Shown: piece after piece, positions 8,116-19,527 of the stretch
Layout: the number at the start of each line of letters is the position of its first letter
How positions within the stretch are numbered: position 1 is the stretch's first letter
Assembly (NCBI GenBank): GCA_900320245.1
Contig: ONRP01000025.1
Coordinates: forward strand, 45,210-109,209
Source: an uncultured Prevotellaceae bacterium
GTDB taxonomy: Bacteria > Bacteroidota > Bacteroidia > Bacteroidales > Muribaculaceae
Length of the DNA: 64,000 nucleotides
Reading direction: 5' to 3'
Position numbers and translations under genes: made by a program
Notes under the pieces: model-generated
What the model was told of the DNA's origin: nothing
Database searches by the model: none
Seen by the model: the letters and a program-made list of their open reading frames with translations, nothing else

Positions 8116-9198
8116 ATGTTTGACTTTGGAATAGTCACAAAATGGTTGGATGACCTGCTGAACAGCGTGATGCCCGGTTGGCTCACAACGACCATCGAGT
8201 GTGTGCTGGTAGCCGTTGGACTGCTGGTAGCCTACTCGCTCATCGCCATGTTCTACATCTTCTACGAGCGCAAGGTCTGCGGTTGGATCCAGTGCCGTCT
8301 GGGCCCGATGCGCGTGGGCAAGTGGGGCTTGCTCCAGGTGTTTGCCGACGTGATTAAGATTCTGCAGAAGGAGTTGATCACCCTGTGGAACACCGACAAG
8401 TTCCTGTTCAAGTTGGCTCCCTATCTGGTGTTGATCGCCTCGATGCTCACCTTCGCCTGTCTGCCCTGGGGTAAGGGCCTGCAGGTTATCGACATGAACA
8501 TCGGCGTGTTCTTCATCATCGCCGTGTCGTCGATCGGCGTGCTGGGTATCCTGCTCGCCGGCTGGTCGAGTAACAGCAAGTACACCCTCATCGGCGCTAT
8601 GCGAAGCGGTGCCCAGATGGTCAGTTACGAGTTGTCGTGCGGCATTTCCATCCTGACGATGGTCTGCCTGGCCGGCACGATGTCCATTACTGGCATCGTC
8701 GAGGCACAGCAGGACGGCTGGTTCATCTTCAAGGGACACCTGCCTGCCATCCTGGCCTTCATCATCTACATGATTGCCGCCAATGCCGAGAACAACCGTG
8801 GCCCGTTTGACCTCCCCGAGGCCGAACACGAGTTGACCGCCGGCTACCACACCGAGTACTCGGGTATCCACTTCGGCTTCTTCTATCTGGCCGAGTACCT
8901 GAACCTGTTCATCGTTTCGGGCATCGCCACGCTGCTCTTCCTGGGCGGCTGGATGCCGTTGCATATTCCCGGTTGGGAAGGCTTCAACCATGTGATGGAC
9001 TACATCCCCAGCGTGGTGTGGTTCCTGGGCAAGGCCTTCTTCATCACCCTGATATTCTTCTGGATCCGCTGGTCCTTCCCGCGCGTGCGCATCGACCAGA
9101 TGCTCGCCCTGGAGTGGCGCTACCTGATGCCCATCGGCCTGGTCAACCTGGTGGTGATGGCCATCGTGGTGACCCAGAAGTGGTACTTCGGTGCTTGA
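8116..9198 (+). CDS. nuoH: NADH-quinone oxidoreductase subunit H
   Basis: 360-residue membrane subunit with about eight predicted helices, forming the ceiling of the quinone tunnel and linking the arms. Conserved motifs are [19 protein letters not shown] (about 51-69), an acidic cluster [19 protein letters not shown], and [16 protein letters not shown]. The C-terminal helix carries [17 protein letters not shown]. Length is slightly above the typical 320-330. It is the last nuo gene before the ATP synthase block, and atpD starts 44 bases later with no terminator-like hairpin in the gap. Confidence 0.96.
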   Translation: MFDFGIVTKWLDDLLNSVMPGWLTTTIECVLVAVGLLVAYSLIAMFYIFYERKVCGWIQCRLGPMRVGKWGLLQVFADVIKILQKELITLWNTDKFLFKLAPYLVLIASMLTFACLPWGKGLQVIDMNIGVFFIIAVSSIGVLGILLAGWSSNSKYTLIGAMRSGAQMVSYELSCGISILTMVCLAGTMSITGIVEAQQDGWFIFKGHLPAILAFIIYMIAANAENNRGPFDLPEAEHELTAGYHTEYSGIHFGFFYLAEYLNLFIVSGIATLLFLGGWMPLHIPGWEGFNHVMDYIPSVVWFLGKAFFITLIFFWIRWSFPRVRIDQMLALEWRYLMPIGLVNLVVMAIVVTQKWYFGA

Positions 9199-9218
9199 TA
9201 AATCGATATCAATACTAA

Positions 9219-10742
<1,524 letters not shown>

Positions 10743-10789
10743 GCCCTCGATTGTGCTGAATTTTAAGTTATACATTATATATTTATAAC

Positions 10790-11023
10790 ATGACACTCAA
10801 AATCATATCGGCCGAACAAATCGAGTTTGAAGGCACCATCGAGTCGGTGACGCTGCCAGGCGTCATGGGACAGTTCCAGGTGCTGAACAACCACGCCGCC
10901 CTCATCGCCGCCCTCAAGGCGGGACGCATGAGTTACGTGGCCGATGGCAACACCGTGGAGCGTGAAATCCACGGCGGTGTGGCCGATGTCAAGGATAATG
11001 TGGTGTCGGTGTGCTTGTATTGA
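10790..11023 (+). CDS. atpC: F1 ATP synthase subunit epsilon (short form)
   Basis: 77-residue protein covering only the N-terminal beta-sandwich of epsilon, with LPGVMGQFQVLNNHAALIAAL being the conserved core. The C-terminal helical hairpin, which in many bacteria inhibits ATP hydrolysis, is absent. Short epsilon subunits are known in Bacteroidota. The consequence, if the enzyme follows the model, is no epsilon-type self-inhibition. It ends 9 bases before atpB. Confidence 0.93.
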   Translation: MTLKIISAEQIEFEGTIESVTLPGVMGQFQVLNNHAALIAALKAGRMSYVADGNTVEREIHGGVADVKDNVVSVCLY

Positions 11024-11032
11024 CGTTAGACT

Positions 11033-12106
11033 ATGAAGAAAGCAATCACAGCAATCATCGCGGTAGTCATCATCGCTCTCATGGCGCTGGGCTATGCCGA
11101 CATGGCAAAGCACAGCCACGGCGGTGAAGGCGAGGCCGAGGTGAACCCCCAGGAGATCATCTTTGAGCACCTGGGCGATGCTTATGGCTGGGAAGTGCCG
11201 TTTAACCACAGCAAGCGCATCCCGTTGCCCATCATCGTGTGGGGCAAGGACGGACTGCACTGCTTCATGAGCAACCGCATCACCGACGGACAGACCTATG
11301 AGGGCTTCAAAATCGCCCAGGGCGGGGACTACAACAACAAGGTGGTCCAGGTCATGGACGACGGCACCGAGGTGCGTCCCTGGGACTTCTCCATCACCAA
11401 GAATGTGGCCTGCATCCTGATTGCCGCCCTGCTGGTGATCGCGATTGTCTTCAAGGTGCGCAACTGGTACAAGCGCAACGGCATGAAGGCACCGCGCCGC
11501 TTCACTGCTGCCCTTGAACTGGTGGTAGACTTTGTCTACACCGACACCATCCGCCCCATTATGGGCAAGGAGGCGCCCAAGTACGGGCCCTACCTGCTGA
11601 CGGTGTTCTTCTTCATCCTGACGATGAACCTGCTGGGACTGATTGTCATCTTCCCCGGCGGTGCCAACCTGACGGGTAACCTGGCCGTGACGGCAGTGCT
11701 CGCTGTCATCACCTTCCTGGTGACCAACCTGACGGGCACCAAGCACTACTGGAAAGAGATGTTCTGGCCCGATGTGCCCACAGCGCTCAAGTGCCCCGTG
11801 CCCCTGATGCAGGTCATTGAGATCTTCGGTATCTTCACCAAGCCCATCGCGTTGATGATCCGTCTCTTTGCCAACATGATGGGTGGCCACATGGTGGTCA
11901 TCGTGTTCATGCTGTTGATCTTCATCTTCGGCAACATGTTCGGCACGGGTGTCGGCGCCGCGATGACACCGCTGTCGGTAGCCCTGTCGCTGTTCATGCT
12001 GCTGCTCGACGTGCTGGTAAGTTTCATCCAGGCCTATGTGTTCACCATCCTGTCCACGATGTTCATCTCGATGGCCCATGTCCACGAGCACGAGCATGCC
12101 GAATAA
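11033..12106 (+). CDS. atpB: Fo ATP synthase subunit a
   Basis: 357 residues, longer than the classical 270 because of an N-terminal extension. It starts with a signal-like helix (about 1-23), then a periplasmic acidic/His-rich segment (HSHGGEGEAE) before the membrane core. The essential Arg of the proton channel is R277 in KPIALMIRLFANMMGGHMVV. At least five further helices follow, ending in a His/Glu-rich tail HVHEHEHAE. The extended N terminus is a usual feature of Bacteroidota subunit a. It is followed by an unusually long, AT-rich gap before atpE. Confidence 0.96.
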   Translation: MKKAITAIIAVVIIALMALGYADMAKHSHGGEGEAEVNPQEIIFEHLGDAYGWEVPFNHSKRIPLPIIVWGKDGLHCFMSNRITDGQTYEGFKIAQGGDYNNKVVQVMDDGTEVRPWDFSITKNVACILIAALLVIAIVFKVRNWYKRNGMKAPRRFTAALELVVDFVYTDTIRPIMGKEAPKYGPYLLTVFFFILTMNLLGLIVIFPGGANLTGNLAVTAVLAVITFLVTNLTGTKHYWKEMFWPDVPTALKCPVPLMQVIEIFGIFTKPIALMIRLFANMMGGHMVVIVFMLLIFIFGNMFGTGVGAAMTPLSVALSLFMLLLDVLVSFIQAYVFTILSTMFISMAHVHEHEHAE

Positions 12107-12184
12107 CGGCAATGACAAACAACTGAATATCAATCAATTGAAATATAAATAAATAACAATAACAAACTAAAAAACTTTACGATT
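12107..12184 (+). other. AT-rich translation leader of atpE
   Basis: A 78-base gap, longer than the other intra-operon gaps (about 0-50). It is almost wholly A/T from about 12118, including repeated AAATAAATAACAATAACAAA-type words. Bacteroidota often rely on A-rich unstructured leaders instead of Shine-Dalgarno sites; this one fits a need to translate subunit c at several copies per complex. Confidence 0.5.
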
Positions 12185-12427
12185 ATGTTAGACATGATTT
12201 TATTAGATGCTATGGCCAACCTTGGCGCAGCAATTGGAGCAGGTATCGCAGCAATCGCAGCAGGTATCGGTATCGGTCGCATCGGCGGCTCGGCTATGGA
12301 GGCTATTGCCCGTCAGCCCGAATCCACCGGTGACATCCGCAGTAACATGATTGTGATTGCCGCTCTGATCGAGGGTGTCGCATTCTTTGCGCTCATCGTT
12401 TGCATCCTTGCCATCTTCATCAAGTAA
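12185..12427 (+). CDS. atpE: Fo ATP synthase subunit c
   Basis: 80-residue hairpin of two membrane helices that forms the rotor ring. The polar loop is ARQPE (42-46). The ion-binding carboxylate is Glu63 in AALIEGVAFF. The first helix is Gly/Ala-rich (GAAIGAGIAAIAAGIGIG). Compared with sodium-binding c subunits, the Gln in helix 1 is replaced by Ile and the residue after the Glu is Gly rather than Ser, so proton coupling is the better inference. An initial Met-Leu-Asp segment may follow a later true start, but the length is normal. Confidence 0.96.
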   Translation: MLDMILLDAMANLGAAIGAGIAAIAAGIGIGRIGGSAMEAIARQPESTGDIRSNMIVIAALIEGVAFFALIVCILAIFIK

Positions 12428-12451
12428 TCCACCTCTTAACCGGTTTACCAG

Positions 12452-12949
12452 ATGGAACTTTTCAAGCCTGAATTTGGCCTGGCGTTCTGGATGTTCATCG
12501 CCTTCCTGTGCCTCTTTGGCATCCTTGCCAAGTGGGCATGGCCCTTCATCATCAAGTCGATGGAGGAGCGTGCCGACTTGATTGACAAGGGCGTGGCCTA
12601 TGCACAGGAGGCTAAGTCACACCTGGACAATGCCAAGGCCGAGGCGGACAAATTGATTGCCGAGGCCCACAACAAGCAGGCCGAAATCCTGCGCGAGGCC
12701 GCCAAGGCGCGCAACGAACTCATCGAGAAGGCGCGCAGCGAGGCAGCCGACGAGGCCAAGAAGGTGACCGAAGCCGCTCAAGTCTCGCTTGAGCAGGCGC
12801 GCAAGGAGGCCGAGAAGCAATTGCGCACCGAGGTGGGTGACCTGGCGTTGCAGATTGCCGAGAAGGTGATCCGCCGCAATATCGCCAGCGACGACGCCCA
12901 GCGTGCGCTTGTGGACCAATATCTGAGTGAGGTAGAGACTAAAAACTAA
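12452..12949 (+). CDS. atpF: Fo ATP synthase subunit b
   Basis: 165 residues: one N-terminal membrane helix (about 8-27, LAFWMFIAFLCLFGILAKWA) and then a long, highly charged Ala/Glu/Lys-rich helix that dimerises as the peripheral stalk. Length and layout are standard. It starts 24 bases after atpE and ends 6 bases before atpH. Confidence 0.96.
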   Translation: MELFKPEFGLAFWMFIAFLCLFGILAKWAWPFIIKSMEERADLIDKGVAYAQEAKSHLDNAKAEADKLIAEAHNKQAEILREAAKARNELIEKARSEAADEAKKVTEAAQVSLEQARKEAEKQLRTEVGDLALQIAEKVIRRNIASDDAQRALVDQYLSEVETKN

Positions 12950-12955
12950 CGCGAT

Positions 12956-13498
12956 ATGAGTGACGGACTGATTCCACGTCGATATGCCAAAGCGCTGTAC
13001 AAGTACGCTGTCGAGAACGGTGACTCTAAGGAGATCTATGAACTCCTGAAGTCGCTCAGTTTCCGCTATACCGCTATCGACGAACTCAAGCGCGCGGTGC
13101 TCAACCCCGAAATCTCTGACGAGGCCAAAGGAGCCTTCATGCTCAAACTCGTCGGCGGCAAGCCCGGCAGTTCACTGGACAAGTTCCTGCTGCTGTGCGT
13201 GCGCAACAACCGAGCCGAGTATCTGCAGAAGATTTCCTTAGCCTATGTCGACCTTTACCGCGAGGCCCACGAGATAGCCCACGTGGTCATCACCACCGCT
13301 GTCCCCATGCTTGAGCCCGAGGTCAATGCCATTATCGACATCGTGAAGAAACGCCTCGGGGCCATGGAACTCGAAATCGAGAAGAGAATCGACCCCGAAC
13401 TCATCGGCGGGTTCACTGTGGTCATCAACGGCCTGGTGCTCGATGCGTCGGTAAAGAGAGAGTTGAACGAATTGCGATTACAACTGCAAAAGAAATAA
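12956..13498 (+). CDS. atpH: F1 ATP synthase subunit delta
   Basis: 180-residue peripheral-stalk subunit joining subunit b to alpha. The N-terminal helical domain carries IPRRYAKALYKYAVENG and the C-terminal part the conserved DPELIGGFTVVINGLVLDAS. Length is as expected. It is tightly packed, 6 bases after atpF and 12 bases before atpA. Confidence 0.95.
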   Translation: MSDGLIPRRYAKALYKYAVENGDSKEIYELLKSLSFRYTAIDELKRAVLNPEISDEAKGAFMLKLVGGKPGSSLDKFLLLCVRNNRAEYLQKISLAYVDLYREAHEIAHVVITTAVPMLEPEVNAIIDIVKKRLGAMELEIEKRIDPELIGGFTVVINGLVLDASVKRELNELRLQLQKK

Positions 13499-13510
13499 CA
13501 GATTCCAACG

Positions 13511-15106
13511 ATGATTAATCCCAGTGAAATATCTGATATACTGAAACAGCAACTCGTCGAAGACATCGCCAAGAGGCAGGTCGCCTTTGAAGAAGAAGGC
13601 ACCGTCCTGGAGGTGGGTGACGGCGTGGCACATGCCTATGGCCTGCACAATGTCGAGGCCAACGAACTCGTGCAGTTCGAGAACGGCGTGACCGGCGTTG
13701 CCATGAACCTTGAGGAGAGCGATGTGGGTATCATCCTGCTCGACGAGGTCGACACTGTCACCGAGAACATGAAGGTGCGCCGCACCGGCGCCATCGCCTC
13801 TATCGAGGTCGGTGAGGGCTTGCTGGGCCGCGTGATCAACGTGCTGGCCAAGCCCATCGACGGCAAAGGACCCATCGAGGGCGACAAGTTGCGTCTGCCC
13901 CTGGAGCGCAAGGCTCCCGGTGTCATCTTCCGCCAGCCGGTGAACCAGCCGCTGCAGACGGGCCTCAAGGCCATCGACTCGATGATTCCCATCGGCCGTG
14001 GACAGCGAGAACTTATCATCGGTGACCGCCAGATCGGCAAGACAGCCATCGCCGTGGACACCATCATCAACCAGCGTGCAGGCTACGAGGCCGGCAAGCC
14101 GGTCTACTGCATCTATGTCGCCATCGGCCAGAAGGCTTCGACGGTGGCTGCCCTCGTCAACAAACTCGAGGAGAGCGGCGCCCTGCCTTACACCATCGTC
14201 GTTGCCGCTACGGCAGCCGACTCGGCGTCGATGCGCTACTACGCCCCGTTTGCCGGAGCCGCTATCGGTGAGTACTTCCGTGACACAGGCCGCGACGCCC
14301 TGGTCATCTACGACGACCTGTCCAAGCATGCTGTTGCCTACCGCGAGATTTCGCTGATCCTCAAGCGCCCCTCGGGCCGTGAGGCTTATCCCGGCGATAT
14401 CTTCTACCTGCACAGCCGTCTGCTCGAGCGTGCAGCCAAGATCAACGAGAACCAGGCTGTGGCCAGCGTGATGAACGACCTGCCCGCACCGCTCAAGCCC
14501 ATCGTCAAGGGCGGCGGCTCGCTGACGGCATTGCCCATCATCGAGACCCAGGCCGGCGACGTGAGCGCCTATATCCCCACCAACGTGATTTCGATTACCG
14601 ACGGTCAGATCTATCTGGAGTCGGCCCTGTTCAACTCGGGTATCCGCCCGGCCGTGAACGTGGGTATCTCAGTATCGCGTGTCGGCGGTAACGCCCAGAT
14701 CAAGTGTATGAAGAAGGTGGCCGGTACGCTCAAGATTGCCCAGGCACAGTATCGTGAACTGGAGGCCTTCACCAAGTTCGGTGGAGACATCGACCCCGTG
14801 ACCGCGCGCACCATCGACACCGGCCGCAAGAACGAGCGCCTGCTCGTGCAGCCCCAGTACTCGCCCATGGTGGTCGAGGAACAGGTGGCCATCATCTACT
14901 GTGGTGTGAACGGCCTGTTGCGCGACGTGCCTCTGGACAAGGTGGCCGAGTTTGAGAAACTGTTCATCAACTTCCTGCGCGGCAAGCACCAGCACGATGT
15001 GCTCGACGTGCTACGCTCGGGCAAGATCGACGACGACGTCATGGCCAAACTCAAGCAAGCAGCCGCCGATGTCGCCAGGAGATATACCGATGCCCCGGCC
15101 AGTTAA
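13511..15106 (+). CDS. atpA: F1 ATP synthase subunit alpha
   Basis: 531-residue non-catalytic nucleotide-binding subunit. The Walker A motif GDRQIGKT is at residues 171-178, with [18 protein letters not shown] following and the catalytic-site arginine region [16 protein letters not shown] later. The N-terminal beta-barrel (about 25-95) and C-terminal helical domain are complete. Start and spacing are consistent with coupling to atpH. Confidence 0.98.
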   Translation: MINPSEISDILKQQLVEDIAKRQVAFEEEGTVLEVGDGVAHAYGLHNVEANELVQFENGVTGVAMNLEESDVGIILLDEVDTVTENMKVRRTGAIASIEVGEGLLGRVINVLAKPIDGKGPIEGDKLRLPLERKAPGVIFRQPVNQPLQTGLKAIDSMIPIGRGQRELIIGDRQIGKTAIAVDTIINQRAGYEAGKPVYCIYVAIGQKASTVAALVNKLEESGALPYTIVVAATAADSASMRYYAPFAGAAIGEYFRDTGRDALVIYDDLSKHAVAYREISLILKRPSGREAYPGDIFYLHSRLLERAAKINENQAVASVMNDLPAPLKPIVKGGGSLTALPIIETQAGDVSAYIPTNVISITDGQIYLESALFNSGIRPAVNVGISVSRVGGNAQIKCMKKVAGTLKIAQAQYRELEAFTKFGGDIDPVTARTIDTGRKNERLLVQPQYSPMVVEEQVAIIYCGVNGLLRDVPLDKVAEFEKLFINFLRGKHQHDVLDVLRSGKIDDDVMAKLKQAAADVARRYTDAPAS

Positions 15107-15130
15107 TCAAGCAAATTTTAAGTTCGCAAG

Positions 15131-16015
15131 ATGTCAACATTAAGAGAACTCAAGACGCGAATAGGTTCGGTAGCCTCGACCCAGAAGACGACGAGTGCCA
15201 TGAAGATGATCTCGTCGTCCAAGATGCGCAAGGCCACCGGCCAGTTGCAGCGTCTCTCGCCCTACCGCCACATGGTGCAGCACGTCATCAGCCACTTGCT
15301 GGTGACCGACCAGCAGTTCGACTCGCCGCTCATCGTCGAGCGCGAGGTGCAGCGTGTTGCCCTGGTGATATTCGGCAGTGACGACGGCCTGTGCGGCGGA
15401 TACAACGTCAACATCTTCAAGCAGTTGCTGGCGAGAATCCACCAGGTGCGCACCGACTATGGCTCCAAGGTGGGCATCACCGTTGTCCCCGTGGGCAAGA
15501 AGATGACCAAGGCGGTGGCCAAGATTGCCGGTGCCGACATCCAGGTCGAGCGTGTGGCGCTCAACACCCGCAGCGACAGCGAGCAACTGTATGACTTCAC
15601 CGACCTGATGAAGACGCGTTTCCTGGAGCATACCTACGACCGTGTGGAGGTGCTGTACATGCACTTCATCTCCACCGGCAAGCAGGTGTTTGCCAGCGAG
15701 CAGTTGCTGCCCGTGAGTTACCAGGGCCTGGCCGAGAATGTCGACCCGCGTGCCGCCAACAGCCCCTGCCTGTTTGAGCCTGACGCCAACACCATCTTCA
15801 ACACCGTGCTGCCCCTGCACATCAAGTCGATGCTCCAGGATGTGTTCATCCAGAGCACGGCCAGCGAGCAGAGCGCACGCGTGATGGCGATGCAGGCGGC
15901 CAGCGACAACGCCAAGGAACTGCTCGACAGCCTGCAACTGGAGTACAACAAACTGCGTCAACAGGGCATCACCACCGAACTGCTCGACATCCTGGGCGGA
16001 CAGGTGCAACGCTAA
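15131..16015 (+). CDS. atpG: F1 ATP synthase subunit gamma
   Basis: 294-residue central-stalk subunit. The N-terminal helix has TLRELKTRIGSVASTQKTTS and the C-terminal helix ARVMAMQAASDNAKELLDSL, the two ends that form the coiled coil inside the alpha-beta ring. The middle Rossmann-like domain has GLCGGYNVNIFK. It ends the ATP synthase block; nuoI begins 35 bases later without an intervening terminator. Confidence 0.96.
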   Translation: MSTLRELKTRIGSVASTQKTTSAMKMISSSKMRKATGQLQRLSPYRHMVQHVISHLLVTDQQFDSPLIVEREVQRVALVIFGSDDGLCGGYNVNIFKQLLARIHQVRTDYGSKVGITVVPVGKKMTKAVAKIAGADIQVERVALNTRSDSEQLYDFTDLMKTRFLEHTYDRVEVLYMHFISTGKQVFASEQLLPVSYQGLAENVDPRAANSPCLFEPDANTIFNTVLPLHIKSMLQDVFIQSTASEQSARVMAMQAASDNAKELLDSLQLEYNKLRQQGITTELLDILGGQVQR

Positions 16016-16050
16016 TGCGAAATGTCTAGACAACAAGAAAACATTATATT

Positions 16051-16611
16051 ATGAATATCAAGGAGTATTTCGTCTCAATCTTTAAAGGCTTCTACAGCCT
16101 GATCAAGGGCATGGAGGTTACCGGCAAGGAACTGGTGACCCGCAAGGTGACTGAGCAGTATCCCGAGAACCGCGCCGAACTCAAGATTCCGGAGCGTTTC
16201 CGTGCCACGCTCGAGTTCATCTACGACGATAACGGCTGCCACAAGTGCATCGCTTGCGGCAGTTGTGAGCGCAATTGCCCCAACCAGACCATCAGCATCA
16301 CCAAGCGTATGGTCGAACTGCCCGACGGCAAGAAGAAAATGAAACTCGACAAGTACACGTACGACTTGGGTAGTTGCACCTTCTGCGGACTGTGTGTACA
16401 GGTGTGTCCCACCAATGCCATCCGCTTCAGCAACGACTTTGAGCAGGCAGTGTTCACGCGCGAGAAACTCGTCAAGCAACTCAATTATCTGCCCGAGAAG
16501 GACGATGCTCCGGCACCTGTCGCCAAGCCCGCTGCTCCGGCCAAGCCCGCTCCCGAGCCCAAGCCCGCAGCCGACGAGACCAAAATAGAAACTAAAGAAA
16601 ATAAGGAATAA
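16051..16611 (+). CDS. nuoI: NADH-quinone oxidoreductase subunit I
   Basis: 186-residue ferredoxin-like subunit with two 4Fe-4S clusters (N6a and N6b). Ligand motifs are CIACGSCERNCP (starting near residue 66) and CTFCGLCVQVCP (about 110-121). An N-terminal amphipathic segment anchors it to the membrane arm. The C-terminal tail (about 150-186) is a Pro/Ala/Lys-rich low-complexity extension not needed for cluster binding. The complex I genes resume here after the ATP synthase block. The stop codon shares a base with the ATG of nuoJ. Confidence 0.96.
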   Translation: MNIKEYFVSIFKGFYSLIKGMEVTGKELVTRKVTEQYPENRAELKIPERFRATLEFIYDDNGCHKCIACGSCERNCPNQTISITKRMVELPDGKKKMKLDKYTYDLGSCTFCGLCVQVCPTNAIRFSNDFEQAVFTREKLVKQLNYLPEKDDAPAPVAKPAAPAKPAPEPKPAADETKIETKENKE

Positions 16612-17150
16612 TGGAATCAGTAGGTAACATCATTTTGTTTTTCGTCGTTGCCATCGCCATCATCGTCTTCTCGGTGCTGACGGTAACAACGCGTAAGATT
16701 CTGCGCTCGGCAACCTATCTGCTGTTTGTGCTTTTTGCAACAGCCATCATCTACTTCCAGATGGACTATCAGTTCCTGGGAGCAGTGCAGATTGCCGTCT
16801 ACGCCGGAGGTATCCTGGTGCTCTTTGTCTTTGCCATCATGCTCACGCAGCGGCCCGGCAAGGATGCCGAGGGTCTCTCGTCCCATCGTCGCTGGCTGGG
16901 CCTGACGGCTGCTTTGGCGGGTGTCGCCGTGTGTGGCTACGCGCTGTTCAGTTATGTCGGCTTCACTGGAGGCAAGACGATTGCCTCGGTCATTGACGGC
17001 AAGGACATCGGCGAGATTGTCAATATGGAGACAATCGGCAATTTCTTGCTGAGCACCGACAAGTTCGGCTACCTGTTGCCCTTCGAGGCCATCAGTGTGT
17101 TGTTATTGGCATGTATCATCGGAGGTGTGGTTATCGCCCGTCGCCGCTAA
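16611..17150 (+). CDS. nuoJ: NADH-quinone oxidoreductase subunit J
   Basis: 179-residue membrane subunit with five predicted helices. The conserved core is AVQIAVYAGGILVLFVFAIM, which in complex I contains the pi-bulge helix that gates proton transfer. Start TAATG overlaps the nuoI stop, implying coupling. nuoK follows after 23 bases. Confidence 0.95.
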   Translation: MESVGNIILFFVVAIAIIVFSVLTVTTRKILRSATYLLFVLFATAIIYFQMDYQFLGAVQIAVYAGGILVLFVFAIMLTQRPGKDAEGLSSHRRWLGLTAALAGVAVCGYALFSYVGFTGGKTIASVIDGKDIGEIVNMETIGNFLLSTDKFGYLLPFEAISVLLLACIIGGVVIARRR

Positions 17151-17173
17151 ACACGAGAAAGGAGAGAAATATT

Positions 17174-17485
17174 ATGGAATTGAAACTGTTAATGTATCTC
17201 ATTCCCAGCCTGATCATGTTTGGCTGTGGCGTTTATGGTTTTATCACCCGCAAGAACATGATTGCGATCATGATTTCGCTCGAGTTGATGCTCAACTCGG
17301 TGGATATCAACTTTGTGGTGTTTAACCGTTTCCTGTTCCCCGGTCAGATGGAAGGCATGTTCTTCACGCTGTTCGCGATTGCCATCGCGGCTGCCGAGAC
17401 GGCGCTTGCCATTGCCATCATCATCAATGTGTTCCGCATTGCCAAGAACGTGGACATCAAACAAATCACTAAACTGAAATTCTAA
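17174..17485 (+). CDS. nuoK: NADH-quinone oxidoreductase subunit K
   Basis: 103-residue three-helix membrane subunit. The conserved acidic residue of helix 2 is in SLELMLNSVDINFV and that of helix 3 in AIAAAETALAIAI. An open frame extends upstream into nuoJ, but the ATG at 17174 is chosen because it gives the family-length protein and is preceded by AAAGGAG (17158-17164) at 9-base spacing, an unusually clear ribosome-binding site for this phylum. Confidence 0.95.
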   Translation: MELKLLMYLIPSLIMFGCGVYGFITRKNMIAIMISLELMLNSVDINFVVFNRFLFPGQMEGMFFTLFAIAIAAAETALAIAIIINVFRIAKNVDIKQITKLKF

Positions 17486-17490
17486 CGATT

Positions 17491-19491
17491 ATGCCATTAA
17501 GTTTAGCAATAGTAGTTGTAGCATTACCCCTGCTGATGTTCCTGTTCCTGGGACTTGTCGGGGTGAAAATGGGTAGAAAAGTCACTGGTGTGATTGGCGT
17601 GCTGGCCATGCTGGTCGATACCGTCCTTGCCTATGGCGTGGCGCTGACCTACTTCTTCGGCAGCGGCCAGGGCCAGATGACTGCCGACGGTGTGCGCCAG
17701 GCTGTTGTCGTGGCCAATCCCGCCTGGCTGTCGTTTACCGACACGCTGGTGGTGCGCATGGGTGTCCTCGTTGACCCCATCGCCGCGATGATGCTTGTGG
17801 TCATCACCACCGTCTCGCTGATGGTGCACCTGTACAGCCTCGGTTACATGAGCGACCATGAGGGCAACGCCGAGAAGGGTTTCCAGCGTTACTACGCCTT
17901 CCTGGCCCTGTTCACGTTCTCGATGCTGGGTCTGGTGGTTGCCACCAACATTTTCCAGATTTTCATCTTCTTTGAGATGGTGGGTCTCTCGTCCTACCTG
18001 CTCATCGGTTTCTATTATTCGTCGCCCGATGCCAACCATGCCAACAAGAAGGCCTTCATCGTCACCCGCTTGGCCGACCTGTTCTTCCTGTTGGGTATCA
18101 TGATACTGAGTTTCTACACCGGCACGTTCGACTTCGACCAGTTGGTCTTCGGTCCTACCGAGGCCGGTGCTGTCTCGCCTGCGGCACAAGCGGCCGTCAG
18201 CAAGGTGGGCGGCACCTTTATGGGCTGCTCGGTGATCGCCTGGGCTTTGACCTTCATCTTTATCGGCGGTGCCGGTAAGAGTGCGATGTACCCCTTGCAC
18301 ATCTGGCTGCCCGATGCTATGGAGGGCCCGACGCCCGTGTCGGCACTGATCCACGCCGCTACGATGGTTGTCGCCGGTGTGTTCCTGGTGGCAAGGTTGT
18401 TCCCGCTGTATGTCCTCGTCGAGGGTGCGATGAACGTCATCCTCGTCGTCGGTGCCTTCACGGCCTTCTATGCAGCGGCCATCGCCTGCACCCAGAGCGA
18501 CATCAAGCGCGCGCTGGCCTTCTCGACCATCTCGCAGATTGCCTTCATGATGACCTCGCTCGCCGTGAGCGCGATGGATAACAAACTCATCGAGATTCAC
18601 GGTGGCTACGGTCTGGGCTACATGGCATCGATGTTCCACCTGTTCACCCACGCCATGTTCAAGGCGTTGCTCTTCCTGTGTGCCGGTGCCATCATCCATG
18701 CCGTCCACAGCAACGAGAACAGCAAGATGCACGGCCTGCACAAGTTCATGCCCATCACCAGCATCTGCTTCCTCATCGGCTGTCTGGCCATCGCGGGCAT
18801 TCCCCCGTTTGCCGGCTTCTTCAGCAAGGACGAGATCCTCGTGGCTGCCTATCACCGCGGCCTGGGTTGGGGATTGTGGATGTCGATGGTGGCTTGCATG
18901 ACCGCCTTCTACATGTTCCGCATCTACTACCTCATCTTCTTCTGGAAAAAACATGAGGTTCACGACGAGCATCACGCACCCAAGGACCAGCCCTGGACGA
19001 TGACGTTGCCGCTGATTATCCTCGCCGCCATCTCGTGCGTTGCCGGCTTCGTGCCCTTCCACGACCTGGTGACCTGGGACGGCAAGGCGCTGCACACCTC
19101 CATCGACTGGACGGTGGCCGGCTCGAGCATCGCTGTTGCCCTGGTGGGCATCGGCCTGGCCACGGTGATGTACCGCAAGGAGAACCCGCTGCCCGAGCGC
19201 ATGGCCAATGCGATGCGAGGCCTGTGGACCGCTTCCTACAAGCGTTTCTACATGGACGAACTCTACCAGTTCATCACCCACAAGGTGATCTTCCAGGGCA
19301 TCTGTGTGCCCATCGCCTGGTTCGACCGCCACATCATCGACGGCTTCATGAACCTGCTGGCCGACGCCACCAGTTCGCTGTCCTACGGCATCCGCCGCTT
19401 CCAGTCGGGCAGCGTGCAGGGTTATGTGTACGTTTACCTGTTGGGAGCACTGTTGCTCGCTGCAGTCACCATGATATGTGTATTGTTTTAA
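17491..19491 (+). CDS. nuoL: NADH-quinone oxidoreductase subunit L
   Basis: 666-residue antiporter-like proton-pumping subunit at the far end of the membrane arm, with about 16 helices including a C-terminal lateral helix. Characteristic segments are FFEMVGLSSYLLIGFYY, GKSAMYPLHIWLPDAMEGP and TPVSALIHAATMVVAGVFL; the Lys of GKSAM and the later FSKDEI are part of the proton path. There is a hydrophilic insert (residues about 488-505, HEVHDEHHAPKDQ) before the last helices. Starts 5 bases after nuoK. Confidence 0.97.
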   Translation: MPLSLAIVVVALPLLMFLFLGLVGVKMGRKVTGVIGVLAMLVDTVLAYGVALTYFFGSGQGQMTADGVRQAVVVANPAWLSFTDTLVVRMGVLVDPIAAMMLVVITTVSLMVHLYSLGYMSDHEGNAEKGFQRYYAFLALFTFSMLGLVVATNIFQIFIFFEMVGLSSYLLIGFYYSSPDANHANKKAFIVTRLADLFFLLGIMILSFYTGTFDFDQLVFGPTEAGAVSPAAQAAVSKVGGTFMGCSVIAWALTFIFIGGAGKSAMYPLHIWLPDAMEGPTPVSALIHAATMVVAGVFLVARLFPLYVLVEGAMNVILVVGAFTAFYAAAIACTQSDIKRALAFSTISQIAFMMTSLAVSAMDNKLIEIHGGYGLGYMASMFHLFTHAMFKALLFLCAGAIIHAVHSNENSKMHGLHKFMPITSICFLIGCLAIAGIPPFAGFFSKDEILVAAYHRGLGWGLWMSMVACMTAFYMFRIYYLIFFWKKHEVHDEHHAPKDQPWTMTLPLIILAAISCVAGFVPFHDLVTWDGKALHTSIDWTVAGSSIAVALVGIGLATVMYRKENPLPERMANAMRGLWTASYKRFYMDELYQFITHKVIFQGICVPIAWFDRHIIDGFMNLLADATSSLSYGIRRFQSGSVQGYVYVYLLGALLLAAVTMICVLF

Positions 19492-19527
19492 ATCAACGGT
19501 CTTGACAAAATAGAAAGGATATATCAA

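Noticed and set aside
12185-12427. Possible sodium-dependent ATP synthase
   Set aside because: The helix-1 Gln and the Ser after the key Glu that mark sodium-binding c subunits are replaced by Ile and Gly, so proton coupling is more likely.
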